In this document: one piece after another, positions 1-9,248 of the stretch
Layout of the letters: each line of letters opens with the position of its first letter
How positions within the stretch are numbered: the stretch's first letter is position 1
From: VFZN01 sp964619705
GTDB lineage: Bacteria; Acidobacteriota; Vicinamibacteria; Vicinamibacterales; UBA2999
Assembly: GCA_964619705.1 (NCBI GenBank)
Contig: CAZUGF010000001.1
Coordinates: 124,001-188,000, forward strand
Reading direction: 5' to 3'
DNA: 64,000 nt
The notes under the pieces: generated by a model
What the model was told of the DNA's origin: nothing
Databases searched by the model: none
What the model saw: only the letters and a program-made list of their open reading frames with translations
Made by a program: the position numbers and the translations under genes

Positions 1-2448
1 CAGCCGGAGGCGAGCGGTTTCCTCCACGAGGCGGAGCGTCAGGTCGGGGACCTCGGTCGCCAGGCCGCCCGTATCGGGCCGTCCGGCGAGGGTGTCCCAT
101 GCCACGGGCCGGTCGAACCGCGGCCGCACGCGGCCGTCCACCGTGTCCGCCAGCACGCCCCACGGGGCGAGCGCCTGCGGGTCGAGACCGCCACGGCCGA
201 GCCACAGGAGGTCGCGCAGGCTGAACAGCCTGGCCGTATCCGTTCCGCTCGTCGCCAGCGTCCAGGCCAGCGTCTGCCGCTGTGCGCGGCTCATCGCCAC
301 TTCCGCAGCGAGCATGTCGACCTGCTCCAGATCGGTGCCCGCGCCCGCCACGCGTGCGCGGCCCCTGCCCATGGCGTCCGCCATCCCGTCCCGGACCTCA
401 TCGTCCAGGGTAGCCGGCCGCATCGACACGGCGGTGCGGGCGAGCGTCAGTTGATCGTTCAGGTTGATGGTGGGGATCGCCGGCATCTCGTCGAGGGAGA
501 GGCGCCTCAGCGCGATGCGCGCGAGTGCCAGATCGAGACCGAGCAGGCTGCCGCTGACGCGCCAGGGCGCGCCCGTGCCGCTGCGTTCCTGGGGCGGCGC
601 CCAGGCGATCTCGCTGCTCGATGCCATTCCCGACGAGCGCCCGAAGTCGTGGCGTGTCGCGACATCCGGGCTCAGCGTCACCGGCCCGTCCGGATCGCCG
701 AGTGCCGGCGCGTAGGCCAGCGCGGTGAGCGCGGCGGCGAGGTCTGCGGGGCTTCCGTTGCTCAGGGCGGTGTCCAGGCCAGGCGTGGGGATGAGCGCGC
801 GGATGCGGAGGATGCGCTCGTGTTCCGCCGCCGGGATGTCGACGGCATAGGCCAGTCCTTCCCACTCAACGCGCGTCCCGGGCGTGGACGGCGGCCCGGC
901 GAGCGCCTGGATCAGGCGGGACTCGTAAGCCGTCCTGCCGCTGTAGCGATCCGGCCGCTCCAGCGGCGGCAGCGCGGGCATCAGCGTCTCGACCAGCCAT
1001 CCGGCCGTCGCGCCTGCCACGGAGGGCGTCCGCACGATCGCATCCGCCAGCGCCCGGAGGACGTGGTCGGCACGTTCCGTCGAGAGGCTCCCCGCCATCC
1101 ACGCGCGCTCGACGCACGCCACGGCGCCCTGGAAGATGGCCAGACGTTGTTCCCGCTCGGTCCCGCCTCCGCGATCGGCACGGCGCGCGGCGTCGACCAT
1201 CGCGGCCCACGTCGCGGGCGTGGGGATGTCCATGCGGTCCAGCGTCACCAGGAGTGCGCGGAAGCTGCGGTACTGGCCGAGTGCGTAGACGGCGTCCGCC
1301 TGTTCCACCGCCGGAGCCTGCTCGTTCCAGATGCGGCGCGCCAGGGCGACCATCGTGATCCGATCGCGCCTGTCGCGCAGGTGCCCCTGGAGGACGGCCC
1401 GGACGGTGGACGCGAACACGGGTGTATCCGGCGGGCGGGTCAGGAGCGCCGCGGCATCGCGTCGTGAGCCGATGCGCGCGGTCAGGAGCGCCGGCCACAG
1501 CCCGCCCTGTCCAGACGGGGCGGCGGGGTCGAGGTCCGTGAGCCCGCGGAGCACGGAGAAGAGGTCCGATTGGCTCAACTGGAACGGGTGCGCGTTGGGC
1601 GGCCAGCGGGGCTCGCCGCGGCGGGCGTGGTCGTAGAGGTCGGCGAGCGTGCGCGCGGGCGTTTCGCCGGCGAGCGGCACGAGGAGTGCGTCGCGCGTTG
1701 CGGCGTCGAGCCCGGCGAGGGTCGCGAAGAAGCGCGCCAGGTGTCCGTTGTCGCGCGCGAGGATGCGCCGCAGGAAGTCCGCGGGGCGTGCGGGCGCCGC
1801 GCCGCCGGCGAGTGCCGTCCATGCGTCCGGGTCTCCAGGGACGTGGATGCCTTCGCGCGTGACGGACAGGCCGGGGGCGAGGACGGCGAAGGCGCCGGGC
1901 CACAGCCGGACGACATCGCGGACGAGCGCCGGCTGGCCACTGAGCCAGGCGCGCGTGTCGGCGTCGGTGTGCAGGGCGCCGGCAGCCACGAGGAGCGCGC
2001 CGCGCTGCTTGACGATGGTGGCGAAGAGGTCGGCGGACGCGTCGACCTGCAGGACGTCGCGCCAGAACGCGGCGGAGAACGGCGCCAGGACGACGGCGGT
2101 CTTGTCGCCGTGCGGCACCGGGGGGAGCGTGGAGAGTGTCACCGGGCCGAAGATCTCGGTGAACGTGACGGCAAGGCTGGCACTCGTCGTCGTCGCGACC
2201 CCGTGCAGCGCCCGCGCCATGATCACGAGCGCCACGCTCCGCTCCTCCGGACGAATCCCCAGCCGTTCGATCGTGGTCTCGCCGCCGGTCACCGGCAGTT
2301 CGAATGTGACCGGGACTGGCCCCACTCCCCCCGAGGTCGCGGCAGTTTCTGCCTGGGTGGCAGCCATGGCCGTGAAATCGGGGGGGATGGTGCCAGTGCC
2401 CCACCCCACGGTGAGTGCTGCCAGAACGGCGACCGTCCGCACCGGCAC
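1..2448 (-). CDS. Large exported protein of unknown family (3' end outside window)
   Basis: I do not recognise this protein. An uninterrupted reading frame of at least 816 codons runs from a GTG at 2448 to the window edge without a stop. An in-frame TAA lies two codons upstream of that GTG, which fixes the 5' limit; a second GTG at 2442 is an alternative. The first 20 or so residues (VPVRTVAVLAALTVGWGTG) look like a signal peptide. The rest is Leu/Ala/Arg-rich and mostly helical in appearance, with no catalytic motif I can name. Long Arg-rich frames on the same segment are shadows of this one. It is divergent from the ADOP permease, with 51 bases between the starts. The coding frame is well supported; the function is unknown. 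Confidence 0.75.
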   Translation of the reverse strand, partial: MPVRTVAVLAALTVGWGTGTIPPDFTAMAATQAETAATSGGVGPVPVTFELPVTGGETTIERLGIRPEERSVALVIMARALHGVATTTSASLAVTFTEIFGPVTLSTLPPVPHGDKTAVVLAPFSAAFWRDVLQVDASADLFATIVKQRGALLVAAGALHTDADTRAWLSGQPALVRDVVRLWPGAFAVLAPGLSVTREGIHVPGDPDAWTALAGGAAPARPADFLRRILARDNGHLARFFATLAGLDAATRDALLVPLAGETPARTLADLYDHARRGEPRWPPNAHPFQLSQSDLFSVLRGLTDLDPAAPSGQGGLWPALLTARIGSRRDAAALLTRPPDTPVFASTVRAVLQGHLRDRRDRITMVALARRIWNEQAPAVEQADAVYALGQYRSFRALLVTLDRMDIPTPATWAAMVDAARRADRGGGTEREQRLAIFQGAVACVERAWMAGSLSTERADHVLRALADAIVRTPSVAGATAGWLVETLMPALPPLERPDRYSGRTAYESRLIQALAGPPSTPGTRVEWEGLAYAVDIPAAEHERILRIRALIPTPGLDTALSNGSPADLAAALTALAYAPALGDPDGPVTLSPDVATRHDFGRSSGMASSSEIAWAPPQERSGTGAPWRVSGSLLGLDLALARIALRRLSLDEMPAIPTINLNDQLTLARTAVSMRPATLDDEVRDGMADAMGRGRARVAGAGTDLEQVDMLAAEVAMSRAQRQTLAWTLATSGTDTARLFSLRDLLWLGRGGLDPQALAPWGVLADTVDGRVRPRFDRPVAWDTLAGRPDTGGLATEVPDLTLRLVEETARLRL

Positions 2449-2499
2449 AGCTTAGCAGCCCGAACCCTTTGACGGCCGGCTCCGTCCAAGCCGTCAGCC

Positions 2500-5037
2500 A
2501 TGGACCAACTGCTTCGCGACATTCGCCACGCCGTGCGCGGCCTGATCCGGACGCCGGGCTTTGCCGTCGTGACCGTCCTGACCCTTGCGCTCGGCATCGG
2601 TGCCAACGCGGCGATCTTCTCCATTGTCAGCGGCGTGATCCTGCGGCCCCTCGGCTACCCGCAGCCGGATCAGCTGATGTTCGTGAGCAGCCGGTTCCCG
2701 AACCTGGGGTTCGATCAGTTCTGGATCTCGCCGCCCGAGTTCTTCGAGTTCCGCGAGCTGAACGAGTCCTTTGCGGAGGTCGGCGCCTACGCGACAGGCG
2801 AGGTCAACCTGACGGCCGCTGACAGGCCGCGACGCGCCCGATCCGCGTCGGTGACCGATGACCTGCTGCGCGCGCTTGCCATCCAGCCCTCGCAGGGCCG
2901 GCTCTTCGCCCGCGGCGAGACCGACGTGACGAGCCAGCCGGGACCCCCAGGTACGCCGCCGCCCGCGCCGCCGTCGATTGCCATCCTCTCGCACGAACTC
3001 TGGCAGGCCGCGTTCGGCGGCCGGGCCGTCGTGGGCGACATGGTGGAGGTCAACGGCGTGCGCCGGGAGATTGTCGGCGTGATGCCTCCGGGCGTGGACG
3101 TGGCGGACAATCGCACGGAGATCTGGCTGCCCCTCGGTCTCAACCCGGCCAACCGGCAGAACCGCGGCAGCCACTTCCTGTATCTCATCGGGCGCCTCAA
3201 GGACGGCGTGACGCGCGAACAGGCCGCCGCCGAGCTCGACTCGCTGATGGCGAGCTGGGGCGAGCGCACGGGCGTCAAGCAACACGTGTTTGCCCCGATG
3301 CCCACGGGTTCCGCCAGCGCGGGTCCGGGAGCCGGACACGTGCTGCAGATGAAGCCGGTGGCCGAGGAGGTGATTGGCACCGCAGGCCGCGCCATCTGGG
3401 TCCTGCAGGCTGCCGTGGGATTCGTCCTGCTCATTGCGTGCGCAAACCTCGCCAACCTGCTGCTCGCGCGCGCGGAGTCCCGGCACCGCGAGTTCGCCGT
3501 CCGCACCGCGCTCGGGGCCGGTCGGGGCCGCCTGCTCCGGCAGTTCATGGTGGAAGGCGTCATCCTGTCCGTGGCGGGCGGTCTGCTCGGGCTCGTGCTG
3601 GCCGTGGTGGGCGTGGACGCCATCCTCGCGATGTTCCCGGACAGCCTGCCGCGCACGGCGGATGTCGGCGTGGATCCGGCGGTGCTGATCTTCACGCTCG
3701 TGATCTCCGTCGGGACGGGCATTGTCTTCGGCCTCACACCCCTCCTGCACACGCGCGTGCGCGGCCTGGCCGCGGCGCTCAAGGAGGGCGGGGCGCGCGG
3801 CGCGACAGGCGCGGCGCGCCATCACGTGCGGCATGGCCTGGTGATGGCCGAAGTCGCGCTCGCCGTCATGCTCGTCATCGGGGCGGCGCTGCTGGTCCGT
3901 ACCGTCTACAACCTGGCCTCGGTGGACGCCGGCTTCGACCGGTCGCGGCTGGTGACCTTCTCGCTGTCGGTGCCCGTCGTCAACTACCCGCAGCCCCCTG
4001 ACCGTGCCCGCCTCTACGAGCGCCTCCTCGATCGGTTGCGGGCGCTGCCCGGCGTGCAGGGCGCGTCCGCCATGTCCGGGTTGCCGCCCAACCGGCCGGT
4101 CAACGCCAACGACACGGACATCGACAACTACACCGCGCCGCCCGATGGTCCGTTCGAGAACGTCGACTACTACCAGCAGGTGATGAACGGCTACTTCGAG
4201 ACGATGGGCATCCCGATTGTCGACGGGCGCGGCTTCGTGGCCACCGACGCGACGGCGGAAGGCCCGGTCGCCGTGGTCAACGAGACGTTCGTCAACACGT
4301 TCTGGCAGGGCCAGAACCCGATCGGGCAGCGCGTCAGGCCGTCGGGCCCGCCGGGGCAGATTCCCTGGTTCACGGTGATTGGCGTGGCCCGCGACGTCAA
4401 GCAGGGCGGCGTGGACCAGAAGACGGGCACGGAGCTCTACTTCCTGGTCGATCAGACGGCCCGTCTGTCGCTCTCCGGCGGTGTCGGACAGGCGCCGAGC
4501 ACCATGAACGTCGCGCTCAGGACCACGCTGCCGCCCGCGGCACTCGCGAGCGTCGTCGAAGGCGCCGTCCGCGATGCGGATCCGTCCGTGCCCGTCGTAC
4601 GGCTGCGCGACATGAACGACGTCTTCGCCGAGTCCATCCGCCGCCAGCGGCTCCTCGCACAACTGCTCGGTGCGTTTGCCGGCCTGGCGCTGCTGCTCGC
4701 GGCGATCGGCACCTATGGCGTGCTGTCCTACATGGTGACCGAGCGGCGCCGGGAGATCGGGATCCGCATGGCGCTCGGCGCGGATCAGGGCCGCGTCCTC
4801 GGCCAGGTGCTGCAGCAGGGACTGAAGCTGACGGCGATCGGGGTCGCCGCGGGCCTGGCGGGCGCCTATGCGCTCAGCACGGTCGTGGCCTCGCTGCTCT
4901 TCGGCGTGCAGCCGACGGATCCGCTGACGATGGCCGGCGTGGTCGGCACGATCGGCGCCGTGGCCGCGATGGCGTGCCTCCTGCCGGCCTACCGGGCGTC
5001 ACGGGTCGATCCCATCGTGGTCCTGCGGGAGGAGTAG
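2500..5037 (+). CDS. ADOP-family ABC transporter permease (MacB/FtsX type)
   Basis: This is an 845-residue inner-membrane permease of the acidobacterial duplicated orphan permease type. It opens with LLRDIRHAVRGLIRTPGF and a first membrane helix, followed by a MacB-like periplasmic domain (about residues 60-270), an FtsX core with three helices (about 285-400), a second periplasmic domain, and a second FtsX core ending in PAYRASRVDPIVVLREE. The hallmark IGTYGVLSYMVTERRREIGI and RMALGA segments lie near residue 745. No ATPase gene is adjacent, which is why such permeases are called orphan. Export of peptides or lipids is the usual inference; the substrate is unknown. The start is the ATG that gives the canonical N terminus; no strong Shine-Dalgarno is visible. 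Confidence 0.93.
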   Translation: MDQLLRDIRHAVRGLIRTPGFAVVTVLTLALGIGANAAIFSIVSGVILRPLGYPQPDQLMFVSSRFPNLGFDQFWISPPEFFEFRELNESFAEVGAYATGEVNLTAADRPRRARSASVTDDLLRALAIQPSQGRLFARGETDVTSQPGPPGTPPPAPPSIAILSHELWQAAFGGRAVVGDMVEVNGVRREIVGVMPPGVDVADNRTEIWLPLGLNPANRQNRGSHFLYLIGRLKDGVTREQAAAELDSLMASWGERTGVKQHVFAPMPTGSASAGPGAGHVLQMKPVAEEVIGTAGRAIWVLQAAVGFVLLIACANLANLLLARAESRHREFAVRTALGAGRGRLLRQFMVEGVILSVAGGLLGLVLAVVGVDAILAMFPDSLPRTADVGVDPAVLIFTLVISVGTGIVFGLTPLLHTRVRGLAAALKEGGARGATGAARHHVRHGLVMAEVALAVMLVIGAALLVRTVYNLASVDAGFDRSRLVTFSLSVPVVNYPQPPDRARLYERLLDRLRALPGVQGASAMSGLPPNRPVNANDTDIDNYTAPPDGPFENVDYYQQVMNGYFETMGIPIVDGRGFVATDATAEGPVAVVNETFVNTFWQGQNPIGQRVRPSGPPGQIPWFTVIGVARDVKQGGVDQKTGTELYFLVDQTARLSLSGGVGQAPSTMNVALRTTLPPAALASVVEGAVRDADPSVPVVRLRDMNDVFAESIRRQRLLAQLLGAFAGLALLLAAIGTYGVLSYMVTERRREIGIRMALGADQGRVLGQVLQQGLKLTAIGVAAGLAGAYALSTVVASLLFGVQPTDPLTMAGVVGTIGAVAAMACLLPAYRASRVDPIVVLREE

Positions 5038-5044
5038 CGGCGCG

Positions 5045-5065
5045 GCCCGGAGTCCATCCCCGGGC
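5045..5065. terminator. GC-rich hairpin between convergent genes
   Basis: GCCCGG (5045-5050) pairs with CCGGGC (5060-5065) over a 9-base loop. It lies just after the stop of the permease gene and before the convergent S9 peptidase end. There is no T tract, so a role in termination is only a guess. Confidence 0.35.
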
Positions 5066-5120
5066 TGCGACGGGGCGCGCGTCCCCGCGCCTCGCCGCCC
5101 GGGGGCTGTGCGCTGCGCTG

Positions 5121-7250
5121 CTAGTCCACGCCCATGTGGCGCGCTGCGAACGCCCACTGGTCCGCGCGTTCCGCGATCAGCCGGTCCGTCGGCCGGTAGC
5201 CGTGCGACCCCGCGACCTCGACGCGGATCAGCACGGGCTTGTCGCAGCCCTGCGCGGCCTGCAGCGCCGCCGCGTACTTGAAGGAGTGGCTCGGCACGAC
5301 GCGGTCGTCGTGGTCCGCGGTGGTCACCAGGGTTGCCGGGTAGCAGGTCCCGGTCCTGATGTTCTGCACGGGCGAGTACTTGATCAGGAACGGAAACTGG
5401 TCCGGGTTGGACGCGGAGCCGTACTCCCCGACCCAGAGCCGGCCGCCGGTGAAGCGGTCGTAGCGCAGCATGTCCATCACGCCGACCGCGGGCAGCGCGA
5501 CGGCGTAGAGATCGGGCCGCTGGTTGATGACGGCGCCGACCAGGAGGCCGCCGTTCGATCCGCCCATGATGCCGAGCCGCGCGGGAGACGTCACGCGTTC
5601 CTGCACCAGGTGCTCGGCCACGGCAATGAAGTCGTCGAAGACGTTCTGCTTCTTCTCCAGCATGCCGGCCTTGTGCCACGCCTCGCCGTACTCGGATCCC
5701 CCGCGCATGCTGACGGTGACCCACACGCCCCCCATCTCCAGCCACGCCGGCACGTCCTGCCGGTAGGTCGGCAGCGTGGTCACCGAGAAGCCGCCATAGC
5801 CATAGATCATCGTCGGGTTGCTGCCGTCACGCGGGAGGTCGCGCTTCGCGGTGAGGAAGTAGGGCACGCGCGTGCCGTCCTTCGACGTCGCGAAACCGGC
5901 GACCGTCTCGTACTGGCTCATGTCCACCGGCAGGGTGGGCGGGTCGAACGCGGTGCTCTGCTTCGCGGACGGGTCGTAGAGGTAGACCGTCGACGGCATC
6001 AGGGGTGAGCTGAAGCTGTACCAGATGTCCGGCGTATCCTCGCGCCCGCTGATGCCGCTCACGGTGCCGGCGCCGGGCAGCGCAATCTCGCCCTGGTCGC
6101 TGCTGTCGAGGCCGAAGAGGCGGAGCCGGCTCTGCACGTCCACGAGGTACTGCGCGACGATCCGCCCGCCGATGAGGGCCACGCTCTCGAGCGCATCCTG
6201 CTGTTCCGGGACGATGGTCTTCCACGCGGTGGGGTCAGGCGTCCTGAGGTCGACGGCAATCACCTTGCGGTTGGGCGCGTCCCTGTCGGTGCGCAGGTAG
6301 ATCACCGGGCCGGCATTGCCGATGGGCGAGTACTCCGCATCGTCGGTCTCGATGAGCGGCGTGATGGCCGCCTTCAGGTTCGGGGTCCTGGCGTTACGCA
6401 GGTCCGCGTAGTAGAGCCGGTTCTCGTTGCCCGAGCCCTCGGCCATGGAGATCAGGAGGTAGCGTCCGTCCTCGGTGACGCCGCCGCCGATGAGCCAGCC
6501 CGGCATGTCCGGGCGCTCGTAGATGAGGAGGTCCGACGATTGCGGCGTGCCGATGCGGTGATAGTAGAGCGCCTGTCCGGACAGGGCGGCTTCGAGAACC
6601 TTGCCTGCGGGGGGCTCGGGATAGCGCGAGTAGAAGAAGCCCCGGGCGTCCTTCGTCCACGAGAGGTTGGAGAAGCGCATCCAGCGCACCTCGTCGTCGA
6701 GGTCCTTGCCGGAGGCAATGTCGCGCACCCTGATGGTCCGCCAGTCGGCGCCGCCTTCCGAGAGGCCGTAGGCAAGGAGCCTGGCGTCGGGTGACGGCGC
6801 GTACTGGGCGAGGGAGACGGAGCCGTCTTCCGAGATGCTGTTCGGGTCGATGACGAGGCGTGGCTCGGCGGCCCAGTTGGCGCGCATGTAGACGGGCGCC
6901 TGCCGCTGCAGGCCGGTGTTCCGCGCGTAGAAGAGCCGTCCGCCCTCGGCGAACGGGATGCTGACGCGCGGGTAGTTCCAGAGGGCCGTGAGGCGGGCGC
7001 TGAGCGCGTCGCGATGGGGAAGGGCCGCGAGGTACGGATCCGTCACCGCGTTCTCGGCCGCGATCCACTCGGCGACGGCCGGCGCGTCGAGGTCTTCCAT
7101 CCACCGGTACGGGTCCGGCACAGGCGTGCCGTGGTAGTCGTCGACCACGTCCCCCCTGGCGGTGGCGGGGTACGTGAGCGTCGACGTGCGGTCAGAGGAG
7201 CTGCAGGCCATGGTGAGGAGGAGGCAAGCGAAGAAGACACCACGTGTCAT
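5121..7250 (-). CDS. S9A prolyl oligopeptidase, probable lipoprotein
   Basis: This 709-residue serine peptidase should cleave short proline-containing peptides on the carboxyl side of proline. The N terminus MTRGVFFACLLLTMACSSS carries a lipobox with Cys16, so it is probably anchored in a membrane outside the cytoplasm. Residues 25-70 (YHGTPVPDPYRWMEDLDAP) are the usual S9A opening. A beta-propeller fills about residues 80-440 and the alpha/beta hydrolase domain follows. The catalytic Ser565 is in GGSNGG, Asp649 in DHDDRVVP and His683 in GSHGYRP, so the triad is complete. The length matches the family. The gene stands alone; the next gene upstream is a divergent amidase across a 250-base gap with inverted repeats. 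Confidence 0.95.
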   Translation of the reverse strand: MTRGVFFACLLLTMACSSSDRTSTLTYPATARGDVVDDYHGTPVPDPYRWMEDLDAPAVAEWIAAENAVTDPYLAALPHRDALSARLTALWNYPRVSIPFAEGGRLFYARNTGLQRQAPVYMRANWAAEPRLVIDPNSISEDGSVSLAQYAPSPDARLLAYGLSEGGADWRTIRVRDIASGKDLDDEVRWMRFSNLSWTKDARGFFYSRYPEPPAGKVLEAALSGQALYYHRIGTPQSSDLLIYERPDMPGWLIGGGVTEDGRYLLISMAEGSGNENRLYYADLRNARTPNLKAAITPLIETDDAEYSPIGNAGPVIYLRTDRDAPNRKVIAVDLRTPDPTAWKTIVPEQQDALESVALIGGRIVAQYLVDVQSRLRLFGLDSSDQGEIALPGAGTVSGISGREDTPDIWYSFSSPLMPSTVYLYDPSAKQSTAFDPPTLPVDMSQYETVAGFATSKDGTRVPYFLTAKRDLPRDGSNPTMIYGYGGFSVTTLPTYRQDVPAWLEMGGVWVTVSMRGGSEYGEAWHKAGMLEKKQNVFDDFIAVAEHLVQERVTSPARLGIMGGSNGGLLVGAVINQRPDLYAVALPAVGVMDMLRYDRFTGGRLWVGEYGSASNPDQFPFLIKYSPVQNIRTGTCYPATLVTTADHDDRVVPSHSFKYAAALQAAQGCDKPVLIRVEVAGSHGYRPTDRLIAERADQWAFAARHMGVD

Positions 7251-7387
7251 GAGTCACCTGTGCGCCGTGGGGCGGATGAGCAACGTACGCAGTCTGGTCA
7301 TCAGGGTTCGATGTAACCGTATCAGTCCCGGTTGTGTCCCGTCACATTCGGCCGGCCAGGGACCGATGCCGTAGCACCTGCACGCCC

Positions 7388-7423
7388 TTCTGGCGCAGGC
7401 ACGCCATGCCCGTGGCGCCAGAA
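7388..7423. promoter_or_regulatory. 9-bp inverted repeat in the divergent intergenic region
   Basis: TTCTGGCGC (7388-7396) and GCGCCAGAA (7415-7423) form a perfect inverted repeat with an 18-base spacer. The spacer itself contains GGCA and TGCC arms. The site lies between the divergent peptidase and amidase genes (7251-7500), where it could be an operator or an RNA hairpin. No matching regulator is nearby. Confidence 0.4.
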
Positions 7424-7441
7424 CGCCAGGGCAAGACTGCG

Positions 7442-7453
7442 CATCCCGGGATG
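7442..7453. promoter_or_regulatory. 12-bp perfect palindrome upstream of the amidase gene
   Basis: CATCCCGGGATG is a perfect palindrome 48 bases upstream of the amidase start. It could be an operator half of the same divergent control region as the inverted repeat at 7388-7423. It carries no family signature. Confidence 0.3.
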
Positions 7454-7500
7454 GTAGCAAAAAAGGTGAGCCTGCCATCGGGCGGGACGCCGGGAGTACA

Positions 7501-9114
7501 GTGAGCGCCATGAGTGACCGTCTGATTGTGGCGGCAGCCGTCCTCGCGGCGTGCGTGGCGGCCGCACCTCTTGCCCAGGCCCCGCCCTCTTTCGTGGCGG
7601 CGGAGGCGAGCATTGCCGGCGTCCACGCGGCGATGGCCGGGGGCCGCCTGACCTGCCGCGCTCTCGTGGAGCTGTACCTCCGCCGGATCGAGGCCTACGA
7701 CCGTAACGGGCCGGCCCTGAACGCCCTCATCGTCATCAACCCGGATGCGCTGGCCCGGGCCGACGATCTCGATCGCCGATACGCCAGCAGCGGGCCCGTC
7801 GGATCGCTGCACTGCGTGCCGATGATCGTCAAGGACAACATGGAGACCATCGGCCTGCAGAGCGCGAACGGATCGCTGGCGCTCCAGGGCTTCGTCTCCA
7901 CCCGGGACGCGTTCCTGGTCCGGCGCGTCAAGGAAGCGGGTGCGATTGTCCTCGCCAAGTCCAACATGGCGGAATGGGCGTTCAGTCCGTACGAGACGGT
8001 GAGCTCCATCCTGCCCGGCTACACGAAGAACCCGTACGCGCTGGACCGGGTGACAGCCGGGTCCAGCGGAGGCACCGCTGCCGCCGTGGCCGCCAGCTTC
8101 GGCCTGATCGGCCTCGGCAGCGACACGGGCAACTCCATCCGCGGCCCCTCGTCGCACCAGGCCCTCGTCGGTCTCCGCTCGACCATGGGCCTGACGAGCC
8201 GCGCCGGCGTCATGCCGCTCAACCTGCTCGCGGACATTGCCGGTCCCATGGGCCGGACGGTCGCCGATGTGGCCGCCGTGTTCCAGGTCATCACGGGCGA
8301 GGACCCGGACGACCCCGCCACGGCCGCCGCCCGCGGCAGGCCGCGCGAGGACTACGTCTCCGCGCTCGGGCGCGGCGGACTCGGGACCGCGCGCATCGGC
8401 GTGCTGCGCCAGGCCTACGAGCGGAGCACGGCCGGCAGTCCGGCGCCCGGCGAGGTGCCGCCGACGGACACGACGGATCCCGAGATCGTCCAGGTGTTCG
8501 CGCAGGCCCTCGCGGATCTCGCACGAGAGGGCGCGACCCTCGTCGATCCCGCGACCGTGGATGGCCTGGCCGAGATCCGCCGTCCCCAGGGCCTCGGGCC
8601 GTGCATGGGCTTCAAGCACGACATCAACGCGTACCTGGCGTCACACGGCGACCGCATACCGATGAAGAGTCTTGCGGAGGTCGTCGGGTCCGGCCGGTTC
8701 CACCCCGGTGTCCGCCGCCAGTTGGAGCAGGCCGAGCAGGGGCCGGTGAACGGTCCGGACTCGCCGGCGTGTGTGGCGGAGCGGGAGTACCGCGACAGGG
8801 TGCGCGGGGCCGTGCTGGCGCTGATGGACGCGCAGCGCCTCGACGCGCTCGTCTACCCGACCTGGAGCAATCCCCCGCGCCTCATCGGCGACCTGAACTC
8901 GCCGCACGGGGACAACAGCCAGTTCTTCGCACCGACGACAGGGTTTCCCGCCGTGCAGGTCCCGATGGGCTACACCCGCGGAGGCGTGCTGCCCGCGGGC
9001 CTGACGCTTCTCGGCCGTCCGTGGTCCGAAGCCACGCTGCTCGACCTCGCGCACGCGTACGAACAGGTAACACGCCACCGGCGGCCGCCCGTCAGCACGC
9101 CGCCCCTGCGGTGA
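7501..9114 (+). CDS. Exported amidase (amidase signature family)
   Basis: This 537-residue amidase hydrolyses amide bonds with the Ser-cisSer-Lys triad. Lys111 lies in MIVKDNMET, the cis-Ser region in TAGSSGG (187-191) and the nucleophile Ser212 in DTGNSIRGPS. The TGN-SIR variant replaces the more common TGGSIR but keeps the serine. Residues 5-27 form a signal peptide (LIVAAAVLAACVAAAPLAQA), so the enzyme acts outside the cytoplasm; the substrate cannot be read from sequence. The start is ambiguous: GTG 7501 has GGGAG four bases upstream, while ATG 7510 has the same site 13 bases upstream. The gene is followed at once by a hairpin and then converges on the histidine kinase gene. Confidence 0.93.
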   Translation: MSAMSDRLIVAAAVLAACVAAAPLAQAPPSFVAAEASIAGVHAAMAGGRLTCRALVELYLRRIEAYDRNGPALNALIVINPDALARADDLDRRYASSGPVGSLHCVPMIVKDNMETIGLQSANGSLALQGFVSTRDAFLVRRVKEAGAIVLAKSNMAEWAFSPYETVSSILPGYTKNPYALDRVTAGSSGGTAAAVAASFGLIGLGSDTGNSIRGPSSHQALVGLRSTMGLTSRAGVMPLNLLADIAGPMGRTVADVAAVFQVITGEDPDDPATAAARGRPREDYVSALGRGGLGTARIGVLRQAYERSTAGSPAPGEVPPTDTTDPEIVQVFAQALADLAREGATLVDPATVDGLAEIRRPQGLGPCMGFKHDINAYLASHGDRIPMKSLAEVVGSGRFHPGVRRQLEQAEQGPVNGPDSPACVAEREYRDRVRGAVLALMDAQRLDALVYPTWSNPPRLIGDLNSPHGDNSQFFAPTTGFPAVQVPMGYTRGGVLPAGLTLLGRPWSEATLLDLAHAYEQVTRHRRPPVSTPPLR

Positions 9115-9133
9115 GGCACGCGACGGCCGTGCC
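9115..9133 (+). terminator. Hairpin directly after the amidase stop
   Basis: GGCACG (9115-9120) pairs with CGTGCC (9128-9133) over a 7-base loop, starting at the base after the TGA stop. No T tract follows. The space between the convergent genes (9115-9248) shows nothing else. Confidence 0.4.
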
Positions 9134-9248
9134 CGCGAACAGACGCGGCTTCGTGGAACGCGCCCGCTGAGCCGCACGATCGCCGCGGAGCCCCGGTTGT
9201 CAGCGCCGCCGCGCCGTGCCGGAACCGACGGCCCGCGCGGCGACGGCG

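Noticed and set aside
866..2404. Long Arg/Pro/Gly-rich minus-strand frame of 512 codons
   Set aside because: It overlaps the true minus-strand frame of the exported unknown protein and has the composition of a GC-rich shadow; no signal or domain is visible.
2494..4662. 722-codon frame opposite the ADOP permease gene
   Set aside because: It is antisense to a well-matched permease and is His/Arg/Gly-rich with no domain; such frames are common in GC-rich DNA.
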